Positions 18,254-29,900 are shown, counted from the stretch's first letter. The stretch: 64,000 nucleotides of DNA from Helicobacter pylori NQ4053 (GCF_000274605.1 NZ_AKNV01000004.1:235918-299917), one strand, 5' to 3'. A program made the numbers and translations. The notes: a model not told the origin generated them from the sequence alone.

Positions 18254-19150
18254 TTAAGCCTTTGTTAAAGCGTTTTTTAAGCGCTCTTCTCTTTCTTCTT
18301 CTTGCTCTTTATAAAGAAGCGCGCACCCTTTGGCTAAATCCCTGATTTGTAAAATATAATTTTGCCTTTCAGCCACCGAAATCGCCTTTCTGGCGTCTAA
18401 AATATTGAAAAAATGCGAGCATAGCATCACCAAATCATAAGCCGGTAAGGGGAGTTTGTTTTTTAAGCAATGCAAGGCTTCGGCTTGAGCGTTTTTAAAC
18501 ATTTCTAACAGCCTTGTTACGCTCGCTATTTCAAAATGATACTTGCTGAATTGGTATTCGCTTTCTAAATGCACTTGCGCGTAACGCACGCTGTCATGAT
18601 TTTTTTTAGCCCATTCAATCTCTAGGATATTTTCCACTTTTTGGACATACATCGCCAATCTTTCTAAGCCATAAGTGATTTCCACAGGGATAGGGTCGCA
18701 AGGAATGCCCCCCACTTGCTGGAAATAAGTGAATTGCGTAACTTCCATGCCATCAAGCCACACTTCCCAGCCAAGCCCCCATGCCCCTAAAGTCGGACTC
18801 TCCCAATTGTCTTCTACAAATCGTATATCATGCTCATTAAGGTTTATCCCTAACACTTCCAAGCTTTTTAAATACATTTCTTGGATATTAGAAGGGCTGG
18901 GTTTGATGACTACTTGGAATTGGTAATAACTCCCCAAGCGGTTAGGGTTTTCCCCATAGCGCCCATCAGTGGGCCTTCTAGAGGGTGCGACATACGCCAC
19001 ATTCCACGGCTTTTTATCCAAACTCCTTAAAAGCGTGGCCGGATGGAATGTCCCAGCTCCTGCAGGAATATCATAAGGCTGGATCACCAAACAGCCTTGA
19101 TTCTTCCAATACTCTTGTAATTTTAATAATAAACTTGAAAAATCTTGCAT
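18254..19150 (-). CDS. glyQ: Glycyl-tRNA synthetase alpha subunit
   Basis: Class II aminoacyl-tRNA synthetase alpha chain (298 aa), acting in an alpha2beta2 complex with the GlyS product encoded at 32.3-34.4 kb. Signatures: [19 protein letters not shown] at the start, [20 protein letters not shown], the [20 protein letters not shown] block near residue 55, and [19 protein letters not shown] near residue 128. All are intact. Confidence 0.98.
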   Translation of the reverse strand: MQDFSSLLLKLQEYWKNQGCLVIQPYDIPAGAGTFHPATLLRSLDKKPWNVAYVAPSRRPTDGRYGENPNRLGSYYQFQVVIKPSPSNIQEMYLKSLEVLGINLNEHDIRFVEDNWESPTLGAWGLGWEVWLDGMEVTQFTYFQQVGGIPCDPIPVEITYGLERLAMYVQKVENILEIEWAKKNHDSVRYAQVHLESEYQFSKYHFEIASVTRLLEMFKNAQAEALHCLKNKLPLPAYDLVMLCSHFFNILDARKAISVAERQNYILQIRDLAKGCALLYKEQEEEREERLKNALTKA

Positions 19151-19163
19151 GCTCTCTTTCCTT

Positions 19164-20102
19164 TCAAGCGCGTCTGATCAAATCGTTCATGCTCTCTAGC
19201 ACACTCTTACCCTTTAAAAGCAAGGCTAATTCGCTCGCAATGGGCGTATAAATGCCGTATTTTCTAGCGATTTCCACAATGGCGTTAGTCGTTTTCACCC
19301 CTTCAGCCACTTCGCCTAATTCTTCTAAAACCACCTCTAAAGGCTTGTTTTGGGCTAGTCCCAAACCCACACGATAATTCCTAGATAAAATAGAATTAGC
19401 GGTTAAAAACAAATCCCCAGCCCCAGAAAGCCCTAAAAAAGTCTCTGTCTTGCCCCCAAAGAACGCCCCAAAGCGTTGCATTTCCACTAAACCACGAGAT
19501 AATAAACTCGCTTTAGCACTATTGCCTAATTTCAAGCCATCACAAACCCCCCCCGCAATGGCTATCACATTTTTATACGCGCCAGCGATTTCACCCCCTA
19601 TGATGTCTTGTTGGGCGTAGGCTCTGATAAAAGAGGGGGTTTTATTGGCGAATTCTAGCGCTAAAGCTTGGTTATTAGAGTGAATGACTAGCGCGCAAGG
19701 CAGACCTTGAATGATTTCAGCCGCAAAACTTGGGCCGGCTAAAAAACACAAAGCGTTAGGATCGATAAAATCCTTTGCGATCTCGCTCACAAACGCCTTA
19801 TTTAAAACCTCTATCCCTTTAGAAGCGATTAAAACCTTAGCGTTTTTGGGTAAAGAAGCGTTTTGAAACCATTCCCTTAAGTGCTGCACGCTAATAGCGA
19901 TGACATAGAGCGCTGCTTTTAAGCCTCTTTGTAAATCCACTTGCTCTATGGGGGCAGAACCTTTAGAAATCAAAGCGTCATTGAGCTTTTTTAGCGGCTC
20001 GTTTAAATCCCGCCTTGAAATGATTTTGACTTCATTCTTTTCTCCAAAAGCAAAGGCTAAAGCCCTCCCCCACGCCCCGCCACCAAATACTGCAATTTCC
20101 AT
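19164..20102 (-). CDS. gpsA: Glycerol-3-phosphate dehydrogenase [NAD(P)+]
   Basis: Makes sn-glycerol 3-phosphate from dihydroxyacetone phosphate for phospholipid synthesis. I chose the ATG at 20102, giving [20 protein letters not shown] with the NAD-binding GGGAWG at residues 7-12; an upstream in-frame Met at 20138 would add 12 residues before the Rossmann motif and looks wrong. Also present are [40 protein letters not shown] with the catalytic lysine, and a [12 protein letters not shown] block. 312 aa. Lies 13 bases upstream of glyQ. Confidence 0.96.
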   Translation of the reverse strand: MEIAVFGGGAWGRALAFAFGEKNEVKIISRRDLNEPLKKLNDALISKGSAPIEQVDLQRGLKAALYVIAISVQHLREWFQNASLPKNAKVLIASKGIEVLNKAFVSEIAKDFIDPNALCFLAGPSFAAEIIQGLPCALVIHSNNQALALEFANKTPSFIRAYAQQDIIGGEIAGAYKNVIAIAGGVCDGLKLGNSAKASLLSRGLVEMQRFGAFFGGKTETFLGLSGAGDLFLTANSILSRNYRVGLGLAQNKPLEVVLEELGEVAEGVKTTNAIVEIARKYGIYTPIASELALLLKGKSVLESMNDLIRRA

Positions 20103-20481
20103 TAAATTCCTAATCTCATTGATTGTAAAACTCACCATTTTACAATAATAAGTTTAAAATAGCCCTTACAATCAAAACGCTGTCTTTGATTAAAAATAAG
20201 GTAGTTTAAAAAATTTTTTAAATTTTAAAAAATGGGTTTTTGATTACTTTACTTTAAACTCATTCTCTTAAGGGGATAGGGGGGTATTTTGCGATAACAC
20301 CCCCCTTAACCCCCTTAAGTATCCCCCTAACCCCCCAAGACCGCTTCAAAGGGTTATCGCTTGCTCATGCAAGCTCTTTTATTTTGATTATAAAAAATGC
20401 TTTCAGCATTTTTAAATTCTTAATTGCTGTTTTTTATTTGCCAAACAAATCATTAAAAACCCTTTCACGATCCGGTCTAGA
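20103..20481. other. Intergenic region holding copy A of a structured repeat
   Basis: Non-coding gap of about 380 bases between gpsA and the GTPase block. Most of it (20261-20413) is the repeat described separately; the rest is AT-rich spacer with poly-A and poly-T runs. Confidence 0.6.
20261..20413. repeat. Structured intergenic repeat, copy A
   Basis: A run of G then C clusters (TTAAGGGGATAGGGGGGTAT, GCGATAA, then CACCCCCCTTAACCCCCTTA) can fold back on itself. It is followed by AAGACCGCTT, a GCTTGCTCATGCAAGC hairpin with CTCTTTT behind it, and AAAAATGCTTTCAGCATTTT, another hairpin flanked by A/T runs. The same order recurs at 26351-26505, and part of it at about 37460-37510. The hairpin plus T-run could serve as a terminator for the converging or flanking genes. 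Confidence 0.7.
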
Positions 20482-22077
20482 TCACCGCCGTTTTGATCGC
20501 CTCCACTCCCGCAAATTATTTTGAAGCTCCTCATCGTTTAAGTGGTCTTGATAATATTCCCCATAATCTTCTTTGTATTCTTTAAACCTTGACAAATTTT
20601 TTAAAGAATAGTCTAATTGGATCAATTCATTATCTTCATCCATCCAATCTCTATGTTTTTGGATCTCTTCTTCACTCAATTCATACCAATCTAAACGAAA
20701 CATGCACCAATCCCTAAAATACAACACCATTTTTTTGATTTCTTCAAACTCTCGGCGGTTTATTTCATCGTCCTCTTCGTCGTCGTTTTGTTCTTTGTAT
20801 TTTTCCCAAGTGAAAGCGCTCACGCGATCAAAAACCTTATCAATGCTATCTTTAAACAAGTCAATCACTCCGTTCAATTGCGCTAAATCCTCTCTTTTGG
20901 ATTGCTCTTGCTCAGAAAATTCTTTTTTGAGCGAATGAATTTTATTAAAGGTAGCATCGTTGAAATCATCAAAGCCTTTTTGCATCAAATCCAGTTTGAC
21001 AGAATGCAAAGCCCTTTGGTAGCGTTTGAATTGGCTAGCGTCTTGCTTAATAGCCTTTTCATACATGGAATGCACCTCGTATAAAACGCCTAAAATTTCG
21101 TTTTGTTTCTCGCTCCTTTGATTTAACTTCATTAAAAATTCCTCAAGCGAGTTAAAAACTTTGCTTTTTTCGCTGAACTCTTTGTATTCTTGATACCTTG
21201 TAGCGCTATAAGCGCAAATCCCTAAAAACTCAATGCCATTATCTTTTAAAGTTTCTCTAATTTTCTTAGCGACTTCTTCTAATTGGCTTTTGGTGCGCCT
21301 ATCAGCCCTACTCAATACGATAAAAACCTGCTTGCCTTCTTCGTATAGTTCTTGCAAAAACTCTAAATCATCTTTATGAAGTTCCCCACGCTCGCAACTA
21401 ATGAACCATAAAATGTGTTTAGCGTGCTTTAGGGATTCTTTAGAGGCTTGTTCGTCCCCATCCGTATAGCCTTGCTTGGCGGAGTTAAAACCAGGCGTGT
21501 CTATGAAGCATAAAAATTCAAAAGGCACGCTAGGAGCGCTCAAAAGCATGAAGGGCATGATTTCTTTGAGATTAAAGCCAAGGGATTCTAAAAACTGATG
21601 GTCAAAAGCGAGATGTGGTAATTCCACCATGCCCCCATTTTGAGAAAACCCCATTAAAACTTCTTTTTTACCCTTTAAGCAATAAGTGGGGATAGCTGTG
21701 GTGGGATTCAAGTCTTGAGGGAGTTTTAATTTCAAACCCAACAAGTTGTTTAAAAAAGTGGATTTGCCCGCACTAAACCCTCCCCCCACCGCAACGATGG
21801 TTTTTTGGAACAAACTAGGGTAGCCCGCCACTAATTGCAATTCTTTTTTAATTTCTTGGAGCGTTAGTAACGCTATTTCCTTTTCTTTGAGCGAATCCAC
21901 GCCGCTAGCGAACTCTAAAAACTCGTTATCCAAGACGCTCTGGTATTCCTCTAGCCCTTCATTGTTTGTTTTAGCGTTTAAAATACGAGCGATTAGATCG
22001 TAGCGTTCTTTTAAACCCTCTGTATTGTGGTGGTTTTCAGCCGTGCTAAATTTGTCATTAAAAAAATTAACGCTCAT
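20482..22077 (-). CDS. Dynamin-like GTPase, third of the block
   Basis: 531 aa large GTPase. P-loop GGGFSAGKSTFLNNLLG near residues 97-113, G3 motif FIDTPGF near residue 192, and a G4-like VLSRADR near residue 255. The C-terminal half is acidic, helical and highly charged, as in bacterial dynamin-like proteins that act in pairs at membranes. The ATG at 22077 overlaps the upstream stop codon by one base (TAATG), so the genes are translationally coupled. Target and role are unknown. Members of this family have been linked to membrane maintenance or phage defence in other bacteria. Confidence 0.8.
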   Translation of the reverse strand: MSVNFFNDKFSTAENHHNTEGLKERYDLIARILNAKTNNEGLEEYQSVLDNEFLEFASGVDSLKEKEIALLTLQEIKKELQLVAGYPSLFQKTIVAVGGGFSAGKSTFLNNLLGLKLKLPQDLNPTTAIPTYCLKGKKEVLMGFSQNGGMVELPHLAFDHQFLESLGFNLKEIMPFMLLSAPSVPFEFLCFIDTPGFNSAKQGYTDGDEQASKESLKHAKHILWFISCERGELHKDDLEFLQELYEEGKQVFIVLSRADRRTKSQLEEVAKKIRETLKDNGIEFLGICAYSATRYQEYKEFSEKSKVFNSLEEFLMKLNQRSEKQNEILGVLYEVHSMYEKAIKQDASQFKRYQRALHSVKLDLMQKGFDDFNDATFNKIHSLKKEFSEQEQSKREDLAQLNGVIDLFKDSIDKVFDRVSAFTWEKYKEQNDDEEDDEINRREFEEIKKMVLYFRDWCMFRLDWYELSEEEIQKHRDWMDEDNELIQLDYSLKNLSRFKEYKEDYGEYYQDHLNDEELQNNLREWRRSKRR

Positions 22078-24410
22078 TAAATCCCCTTTAAAGCCTTGAT
22101 TTGAGCGTCTAATTGAGCGATGGATTGTTCTTTGTTTTGAACTTGATTTTTTAAGTTTTGCATGTCTTTTTGGAGTTTTTTAAGCGTATCGCTGGCGAAA
22201 TTTTGCCTTTCTAAAGTCTCTCTTAAACCTTGGATATAGCCTTTCACATCTTTTTTAGCCTCAGCTTCAAAATTCCTCACATGATTTTCCACGCTTTGTA
22301 TGAAAGCATTAGCTTCATCGCCTTTTAAAAAGCCCGTTTTCCCCCTTATCTCGCCAGGAAGCTTATCAGCATAATCAAACTCTTCAAATTCAATGGGATT
22401 TAAAACAGCATCCACGATTCTTTTGAAAGCCACCTCATCAATCAAATCATCAGAGATGATTTCGCGCAATTGTTTAAAGACTTTAGCGTAGAGTTCTTTT
22501 CTAAAAACGACTTTAAAAGAATTAGCGCTGTCATTCAAAGCGCTTTCACAGCGTTCATGCATCTCTGTTAAATAATCAAGTACCGCTCCGGCTTTAATGG
22601 TTGCTCTTGTGCGTTCTACTTCATTATAGCCCCAATCTTTTTCACCAACAATGCTACCAAACCATCTTGCCAAACCTCCCAAACCGCCTTGCTTCACTCT
22701 TTCAATATAATGCTCTTCTTCCTCTTCTTCTCTAGAGTGCGTTTTAGCCGTTCGGATAGCTTTCGTTAAGGTTTCATTCAAGCCATCTCTAGTGTTTTTG
22801 ATGAAATGCAAGATAAATTCTTCATACGCTTCCCTAAACTTCATTTCAATGTTACCAGAGAGGTTTTGATAAGCCCTTATTTGCTCTTTGATAGCGCTAA
22901 TGTCAGCGTTTTTAACCCTCTTTTTTTCTTCTTCCAAATCTTGCAACAACTGCGTTATGAATTTATGGAGGTTGTTTGCTTGGCTCTCTGCGTAATTTTG
23001 CAATTTTTGAGACATGATTTTTTCTTTCTCTTGGGCGGCTTTTTTTAAACGCTCTTCAATCGCGCCCATATTGCTTAAAAACAATAAGCTTTCTTTAGAC
23101 TTATCATCGCTACTAAAAGCGTCAGGGTAAGAATCTCTTAAATTCCGTAAGGCATTGTGATACTCTTCTGTTTTTTTGCTTCTTTCCCAAGAAGCTTGGT
23201 TGTTAAAGTCTTTATACATGCTAAAGCAATTCCCTGAAGCCAGAATGACGCCGTTTTTGATTGCTTTTTCAAAAATCTCTCGTTGGTTAGGGTAGTTTTC
23301 AATCAGCTTTTCCATGATATTATTCAATCGAGATGAAAGGGCTTTTTGCGCGTTTTCAAAGGCTGTAGGGAGGTGTTGGCCAGATTTTTCCACTTCACTC
23401 ATAGAAAGAACAGTGCTGTCGGCTTGGCTTGCCACAAAATAAATTTCTTGAAGGCCTTCTTTGTTAGAAACCCTATCAAACAAACTCATATCGCTATCCG
23501 TTAAAAACTGATTAGAAGGGCTTATGATAAACACCACATCGCAATCTTTCAATAAGGCTTTGGTGCGCTCTTCTCTGGAAGCGATGGGATCATTCACTCC
23601 CGGGGTGTCAATCACTTCCAAATCTTTAAGATTGGGGTTATTCAAAGAAATTCGCACCGCTTTAGTGTAGGGCATGAACTTCCCGTTTGCGCCCACGAAT
23701 TGGAGCAACTTTTGATTCAGCTCTTCTAAGCTGTTGGCTTGAATGCACGGATCTAAGTTTTTCGTGTTGAGCGATCCGCTTTCTTTTATTTTTTCGTATT
23801 GATCGTGTGATGAAACGAGCTTTGTGTCCTTTTCTAACTCGTTTTTAGCGATCCTTTCAGCCCTTTCGTTGATTTATTCATCGCTTAAAACCCTCTCTTT
23901 GGGCGCTACTTCAGGGTTTTTGTTTCTGTTAAGCATGTTGCCAAAATTCTTAATTTCCTCTTTAGCCCTATTTGCCAAACTCTGTTTTTCTTTTTGCTTT
24001 TTGACTTCTTCATCAACAATCCTGTTAAACTCCCTTACATACCTTTCATGTTCGTTTTTAAGCTCTGCAATATCCTTTGGGCTATAAAACTCCACTTCAG
24101 CGCTCAGATTTTGAGCGTATTTTAAAATGGTAAGGCTAGCGGTCATGGGCGTTGCCGCTTTGGGTAAAACCTCTACACCCTCAAAAATCAAAGCGTTTAA
24201 GAGCGAGCTTTTGTCCGCTTTCACGCGCCCGATGATACCGACTTTAAGATCCCTATCTTCAGCCTGCATTTCTTTTAGCGTTTTCTCTAACTCTTCGGTT
24301 TTGATCACAGAATTTTCGCTCATAAAAGGCTTCGCTCTTTCTTGCAAGCCTTGTTCTTTTAGCGCTTTTTCAATTAAAGCGCTTTTTTTGATGAGTTCTT
24401 GCGCGTTCAT
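22077..24410 (-). pseudogene. Dynamin-like GTPase, second of the block, broken by a nonsense codon
   Basis: A 778-codon frame is interrupted by one in-frame TAA at 23874-23876. The N-terminal part (178 aa) holds the P-loop region GIIGRVKADKSSLLNALIF; the C-terminal part, open from codon 179 on, holds the G3 motif EVIDTPGVNDP and VASQADST as G4. The two parts share a frame, and the codons between them (INERAERIAKNELEKD) are coding-like, so a single base change broke the gene. The P-loop reads KADKSS where the family consensus is GKS preceded by Gly (GxxxxGKS), so Asp replaces a key Gly: a second hit. C-terminal coiled coil near the end. Confidence 0.85.
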
Positions 24411-24412
24411 TA

Positions 24413-26065
24413 TTAATCCTTTAAATATTGTTGTTCTAGATCGCTTAAAGCGTTGATCTTGTTTTCTAAGATTTGTTTTTGATTTTCTAAATCGTTTAAG
24501 TGTTTTTCTTTTTCTTTTTGAGCGAGCGCGATTTCTTGTTTTTTATGTGTGATTTCTAGTTCGCACCGATCTTTTAAACCTTTTAGGGAATTTTCCAAGC
24601 ATTCATTAAACAAGCCCGGTAAAACTTTTTTAAGCTTGTATTGAACCTCTGGTATCACTTTGACTTCAATCCAATTTTCTAATTTCGCCCGCTCTTTTTC
24701 CTCATTTCTAAAGAATGAAGCGATGATATTAGGCAACAAAGTCAATAATTCTTTTAAAAGAGGTTTTAACCCTTGCAAGATCAGCGCGAAAGGTCTTGTA
24801 ACCGGGTTCTTGGCTAAAATCACGCTTAAAGCGTTGATCCCTAATTCAAGGCTATGCTCTAAATTCACAGAAAAACCGCTAGAAAGCTGCGTGTTGTTCA
24901 AGCTTTCAAATTCCGTGCAAAAATCTTTTGAAAAAGAAAGGTTGATCTTTTCAATCTCTAATTTAGCGTTTTTGATCAAGCTTTGTTGCATGATGCTTTC
25001 TATTTCGCTATTGAACTCGTTAGGCTTGTTGGTTAAAGAGGCTAAATAGGATTTTTGCTCCCTGACCTCTTCTACTACTTTTTTAACCACCGATCCCACA
25101 GCCACGCTAGAATATTCTTCTTCTAAATTAGCCCTTAATTTTTCATAGGTTTTTTCAATGTCTTTAACGCTCAAATCCAACGCTTGTATTTCTTCTAAAG
25201 CCTTTTCTTTAGAATAATCAAAGCTTTTAATCATGCTTTTTAAGCTGTTTTGTAACTGGGAATTTAAAAACTTCAATCGTTTCAAATACAAAGCGCTAAA
25301 AAGCTTTTCAGCGTCTATTTTATCCGCTACCTCTAAAAGAGCGTTATTGTCTTTATTGGAATGGATGAGGCGCGTTGTCAAATCAAGGTGATCTTGGATT
25401 TGATCTTGAATGTAGCGAGAGATTTCTCCCACTTGCGAAGGCGTCCTTAAATTCGTTTTACTCAAAATAAAGCTAAGGCCTTTGTCAAACTCTAAAAGGT
25501 TTTTTAATTCCCTAACCATGCGTTTAGTGAGGTTACCCTCTTCTACGCTTGTGAGAATGACAAAATGCACGCCCCTTTCTAAATATTCCAAAATGGCATG
25601 GGTGTGGCTTGAAATAGGGCTATCAAAGCCTGGCATATCCACAAACACTAAAGGAGCGCTATCTTTTAGGGCTTCATTATTCAAATAAACCTTAAGGTAG
25701 GAATACTTCGTGGCATTGTCTTTAATCGCTTCAAAACTTCGCTCATTCAGTTCAAAACTCTCTGTTTTTTCATCATTGTTTGAAAAAGCCTCTATGCGTT
25801 CATTAGCGCTATAATGTAACTCAGTGGCTAAAGAAGTCTCTGGCGTGATACCGGTAGGCAAAACGCTACTGCCTAAAAAGCGGTTCAATAGCGTGCTTTT
25901 CCCTGTGCTAAAATTCCCCACAACGGGTATCACAAGCTGTTGTTTTTGAATGCTTGCTAAAAGCGTGGAGCATTCTGTTTTATCGATCTCCACTTCTTTT
26001 AAAACTTCTAAAACCTGTTCTAAAAACTTCACAAAATTTGTTTGCGTGCGTAAAACCATCATCAA
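24413..26065 (-). CDS. Dynamin-like GTPase, first of the block
   Basis: 550 aa. P-loop VVGNFSTGKSTLLNRFLG near residues 49-66, switch I region LPTGITPETSLATEL, G3 motif FVDMPGFDSPI near residue 143, and an atypical G4 (ILSKTNLR). Then an assembly-like helical region with a short hydrophobic stretch (PNIIASFFRN) and a strong C-terminal coiled coil (about 500-550). It is the first gene of a minus-strand operon of three such proteins, two bases upstream of the broken second gene. Function unknown; a membrane-remodelling role is inferred from the family. Confidence 0.82.
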   Translation of the reverse strand: MMMVLRTQTNFVKFLEQVLEVLKEVEIDKTECSTLLASIQKQQLVIPVVGNFSTGKSTLLNRFLGSSVLPTGITPETSLATELHYSANERIEAFSNNDEKTESFELNERSFEAIKDNATKYSYLKVYLNNEALKDSAPLVFVDMPGFDSPISSHTHAILEYLERGVHFVILTSVEEGNLTKRMVRELKNLLEFDKGLSFILSKTNLRTPSQVGEISRYIQDQIQDHLDLTTRLIHSNKDNNALLEVADKIDAEKLFSALYLKRLKFLNSQLQNSLKSMIKSFDYSKEKALEEIQALDLSVKDIEKTYEKLRANLEEEYSSVAVGSVVKKVVEEVREQKSYLASLTNKPNEFNSEIESIMQQSLIKNAKLEIEKINLSFSKDFCTEFESLNNTQLSSGFSVNLEHSLELGINALSVILAKNPVTRPFALILQGLKPLLKELLTLLPNIIASFFRNEEKERAKLENWIEVKVIPEVQYKLKKVLPGLFNECLENSLKGLKDRCELEITHKKQEIALAQKEKEKHLNDLENQKQILENKINALSDLEQQYLKD

Positions 26066-26614
26066 TCCTTTATAGTTAAAATTAAAATCTAAACAAGACG
26101 CAAAAATCCCTAAAAAATCCCTAAAAAAGGGTTTATATGGGTTTATATGGGTATGGGTTTATATGGGGGTGAAAAGATAAAGCGGCTGACTAGAGAGAGA
26201 GAAAGAGAGAAAGCGGATTTTTAAGAATAATCATCATTACAAACTCCTAGCACTATTTAATGGCTCTCATTATACTCAATTTTGATACTCTATTCAAGGT
26301 TCTTTTTATTAATCAAAAACTCGTTTTTTCTTTCATTTTGATATGGTCAAACTTCTTTCCTTAAGGGGATGAGGGGGGATTTTGCGATAACCCCCCTTAA
26401 CCCCCTTAAAAACCCCCTATCCCCCAAGACCGCTTAAAGAATTATCGCTTGATTAACATCAAGCTCTTTTGATATTTGATTGCAAAAAATGCTTCAAGCA
26501 TTTTTATTGCCTTACATTTTATTTGATTGTAGAAATTTTTTATAAAGCCCGATTTCTTTCTTTTTAGCTCAAACCCTTCCCCCACTTTAAGAAACTATCG
26601 CTTAAACAAGTATT
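26066..26614. other. Intergenic region with simple repeats and copy B of the structured repeat
   Basis: About 550 non-coding bases. Just upstream of the GTPase operon the decamer GGGTTTATAT occurs at 26129-26138, 26139-26148 and 26155-26164, then a GAGAGAGA/GAAAGAGAGAAAG stretch near 26192-26212. These lie in the probable promoter region of that operon. The repeat at 26351-26505 is described separately. No gene is visible. Confidence 0.6.
26351..26505. repeat. Structured intergenic repeat, copy B
   Basis: Same layout and orientation as 20261-20413: TTAAGGGGATGAGGGGGGAT, GCGATAA, CCCCCCTTAACCCCCTTA, CAAGACCGCTT, ATCGCTTGATTAACATCAAGC with CTCTTTT, then AAAAATGCTTCAAGCATTTTT. The three-GTPase block lies exactly between the two direct copies. 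Confidence 0.7.
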
Positions 26615-26896
26615 CTACAACCCATGCGTTTGAGAATAAAACAATTTCATTTCTTTAGAAGCGAACTGGTTTTTTAACGCTTGGGCTAGAGATAAAGCGA
26701 TCTCATCGCTTAAAAAAAGCTTGAATTTAGCGTAGTCTTTACGCCCGCTCACCTGTTCTTTTTGGCTTAAAAGCAATGAAGAAGCGGCGTATTTATAGCA
26801 TTCCACATAAAAAAAATCATCAAAGCCTTTTTCAAACAAGTAATCTATTAAAGCGTCTTTCAAGCAAATATCAATATAAATTTCTAAAGCCAGCAT
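26615..26896 (-). CDS. Small CznA-linked protein (DUF3240-like)
   Basis: 93 aa, cytosolic in appearance, with no signal peptide. Fits the small DUF3240-type proteins often found directly after CusA/CzcA efflux pumps (alpha/beta P-II-like fold). It follows cznA by 15 bases on the same strand, so it is likely the last gene of the czn operon and may regulate or sense metals. The family assignment is from context and general pattern only. Confidence 0.65.
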   Translation of the reverse strand: MLALEIYIDICLKDALIDYLFEKGFDDFFYVECYKYAASSLLLSQKEQVSGRKDYAKFKLFLSDEIALSLAQALKNQFASKEMKLFYSQTHGL

Positions 26897-26911
26897 GCGA
26901 AATCCTTCAAT

Positions 26912-29900
26912 TCAAACGATTTTAATCTTTTTAGCAATGAGCATGAACATTGGCGGCAGTAGGAGTAAGGTTAGAGCGCTTGAGGTGACTAAGCCCCCAA
27001 GCACCACGATCGCTAAAGGTTTTTGGACTTCTGATCCCACGCTATGAGAAAATAATAAAGGGAGCAAACCCAAACCGGCAATGCAAGCGGTCATTAAAAC
27101 CGGCCTCAAACGCCTTTTAGCGCCCAATAAAACGCATTCTTCTACGCTTTTTCCTTGCAAGAGAAGCTCTTTAAAATAGCCTATCATCACCACGCCATTT
27201 AAAACCGCAATCCCAAAAAGAGCGATAAAGCCCACGCTCGCTGGCACTGAAATATACTCCCCTAGCGCAAACAACGCAATAAGCCCTCCAGTAACCGCAA
27301 AAGGGATATTCAAAAGAATGAGCAAGGCTAAAGGAATGCTTTTAAAAGTGAAAAAAAGAATGAAAAAAATCGCTAAGATGCTTAAAGGGATAACGGTAGA
27401 AAGCCTTTTATTGGCCCGTTGCTGGTTTTCAAACTGCCCCCCATAAGTGATATAGTAGCTAGGAGGGAGCTTGACGTTTTGAGCGATCACTTTTTTAGCC
27501 TCTTCTACAAAGGAATTCAAATCGCACCCCACCACATTGCTGCGAACCACGCTCATGCGCCTTGAATCTTCACGCACGATAGAAACAGGGCCATCCACTT
27601 CTTCAATCTTGGCGATAGAAGTGATAGGCACTAAAACGCCATATTTGGAAGTCAAGGCTAAACTTTTGATTTTAGTGATAGAGCTTGCAAAATCGCTCTC
27701 TTGGCGGATCATCACTGGGGTTCGTGAAATCCCTGTAGGGATCACATCCACGATCAAGCCCTCTAAAGCGGATTTTAAAAACTTGGAAAATTCATCGCTA
27801 GTGATCCCCACATCCGCCATCGATTCTTTATTAGGGGTTACATACAAATAATTCACGCCCTCATTAAGCGTGGTTAAAACCTCACTAGAGCCTTTAATCC
27901 CTTTTAAGACTTGCGCGATTTGAAAGCTCAATTTATTCAATTCGCCAATATCATCTCCAAAAATCTTAACCGCTAAATCCCCCCTAACCCCTGTCAGCAT
28001 TTCAGAAATCCTCATTTCAATGGGTTGGGTGAAAGAAAAGTTAATCCCCTTAAAGTCTTTTAAAGAATCCATGATTTTTTCTAACAATTCATCTTTATTT
28101 TTCACGCTCCATTCTTTTTTGGGGATGAAAGAAATAAAGGTATCGGTTTGATTCAACCCCCCCAAATCCAGCCCCAATTCATCGCTCCCCGTGCGCGCGA
28201 CAATGGTTTTAACTTCCTTGACATGCTTTTTAATCGCGCTTTCAATGTTTAACATGAGATCTCTAGATTGATCTAAAGAAATAGAAGGGGTGGTTTCTAC
28301 GCTCAAAACCACATCGCCCTCATCTAAAGCGGGCATGAAATTCTTCCCCACAAAAGGGAATAAAGAAAGGCTCGCGATTAAAAAAACAAACGCTCCTAAA
28401 ATCACTTTTTTAGGGTTATGCACAAAAAATTCCAATAAAGGGGCGTAGATTTTATTTAAAAATCTCGTTAAAAAGGTTTCGCTATGGGGCGTGGCTTTTA
28501 AGACAAGAGAGCTCACTACAGGAATGATAGTGATGGATAACACTAAAGTGCCTAAAAGCGCATACACAATGCTTTGTGCTAAAGGCCTAAACATCTTGCC
28601 CTCTAAACCCTGTAAGGTTAGAATCGGCACAAAAAACACAATAATAATCACCACCCCGCTCACCACTGAAACGGCGATTTCTTTACAAGAACGATAGATC
28701 GCATGGAGTTTAGTGGTCTTAGTGTTAGCGCTCAATTTTTCAAAAGCGTTTTCCACCACCACCACGGCTGAGTCAATGAGCATCCCTATAGCGATAACCA
28801 ACCCCCCTAAACTCATCAAGTTTAAGGTCAGATCGCTAAGTTTGATAAAAATAAACGCCACAGACAAGCTTAAGGGTAAAATCACCCCCACAGCCACGCT
28901 CGCCCTCAAATTCCCTAAAAATAAAAAAAGCGTGATGATGATTAAAACAACGGCTTCAATGAGCGTTTTAGAAACGGTGGCAATGGCTTTTTGCGTGAAT
29001 TCAGAGCGATCGTAAAAAACATTAATGGAAACGCCATTCGGTAAAAGGGGTTTTAATTCCTCTAATTTTTGATACACTTGAGTGATGATTTCTTTGGTGT
29101 TAGCGTCTTTTAAAGAAAGCACCAAGCCTTCTGTGGTCTCGCCCACGCCATCTTTAGTGACAAACCCTAAGCGGGTGCGAGACTGGCTGATGACTTTTGC
29201 AAAATCCTTAATGTGCAAATGCCCCAAATTCGTGGAAACGGTGATTTTGCCAATGTCTTCTAAACTCAAAGAAGCGGTTTGGATTTTGACTAAAAAGGTT
29301 TCGCCATCTCTATCCACGCGCCCCGCTCCGCTGTTTCTTAAATTCACTCTCACAGCCGATTCTAAATCAGAAATACTCACCCCAAGCCTTGCCATGTCAT
29401 TAAAATCCGGCACGATCACAAACGCCCTGCTAAAGCCTCCAATGGAATTGACATCCGCCACGCCGCTAATCATTCTTAATTGCGGGCGGATCACAAAGTC
29501 TAAAAGCTGTCGTTTTTCTATCTCGGTGATATTGCCATCAATGGTGAACATAAAGATATCTGATAGCGGCGTAACAATGGGTGCCATGCCCCCTTCAACC
29601 CCCACGGGTAAATCTTTCATCACACTGCTCAAGCGCTCATTGACAATATTTCTCGCTAAATAAATATCCACGCTGTCATCAAAATCTATCGTAATGTCTG
29701 AAATAGAATATTTTGAAATACTTCTTAAAGATTTTTGCCCTTTTAAACCCAAAAGCTCTAATTCTAAAGGGCGCACGATGTTATTTTCCATTTCTTCAGG
29801 GCTAGAGCCGGGGAGTTTTAAAATGATTTTAACTTGAGTGGGCGAAATATCCGGGAAAGCGTCCACTGGAGTGTGGATAAAACTATAAGTCCCAAAAAAC

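Noticed and set aside
26129..26164. Possible CRISPR-like array of GGGTTTATAT units
   Set aside because: Units are only 10 bases, nearly contiguous, without spacers; a simple tandem repeat. No CRISPR array was seen anywhere in the window.
29082..29663. 193-codon plus-strand ORF opposite cznA
   Set aside because: Lies fully within the strongly conserved cznA coding sequence and has no recognisable protein features.
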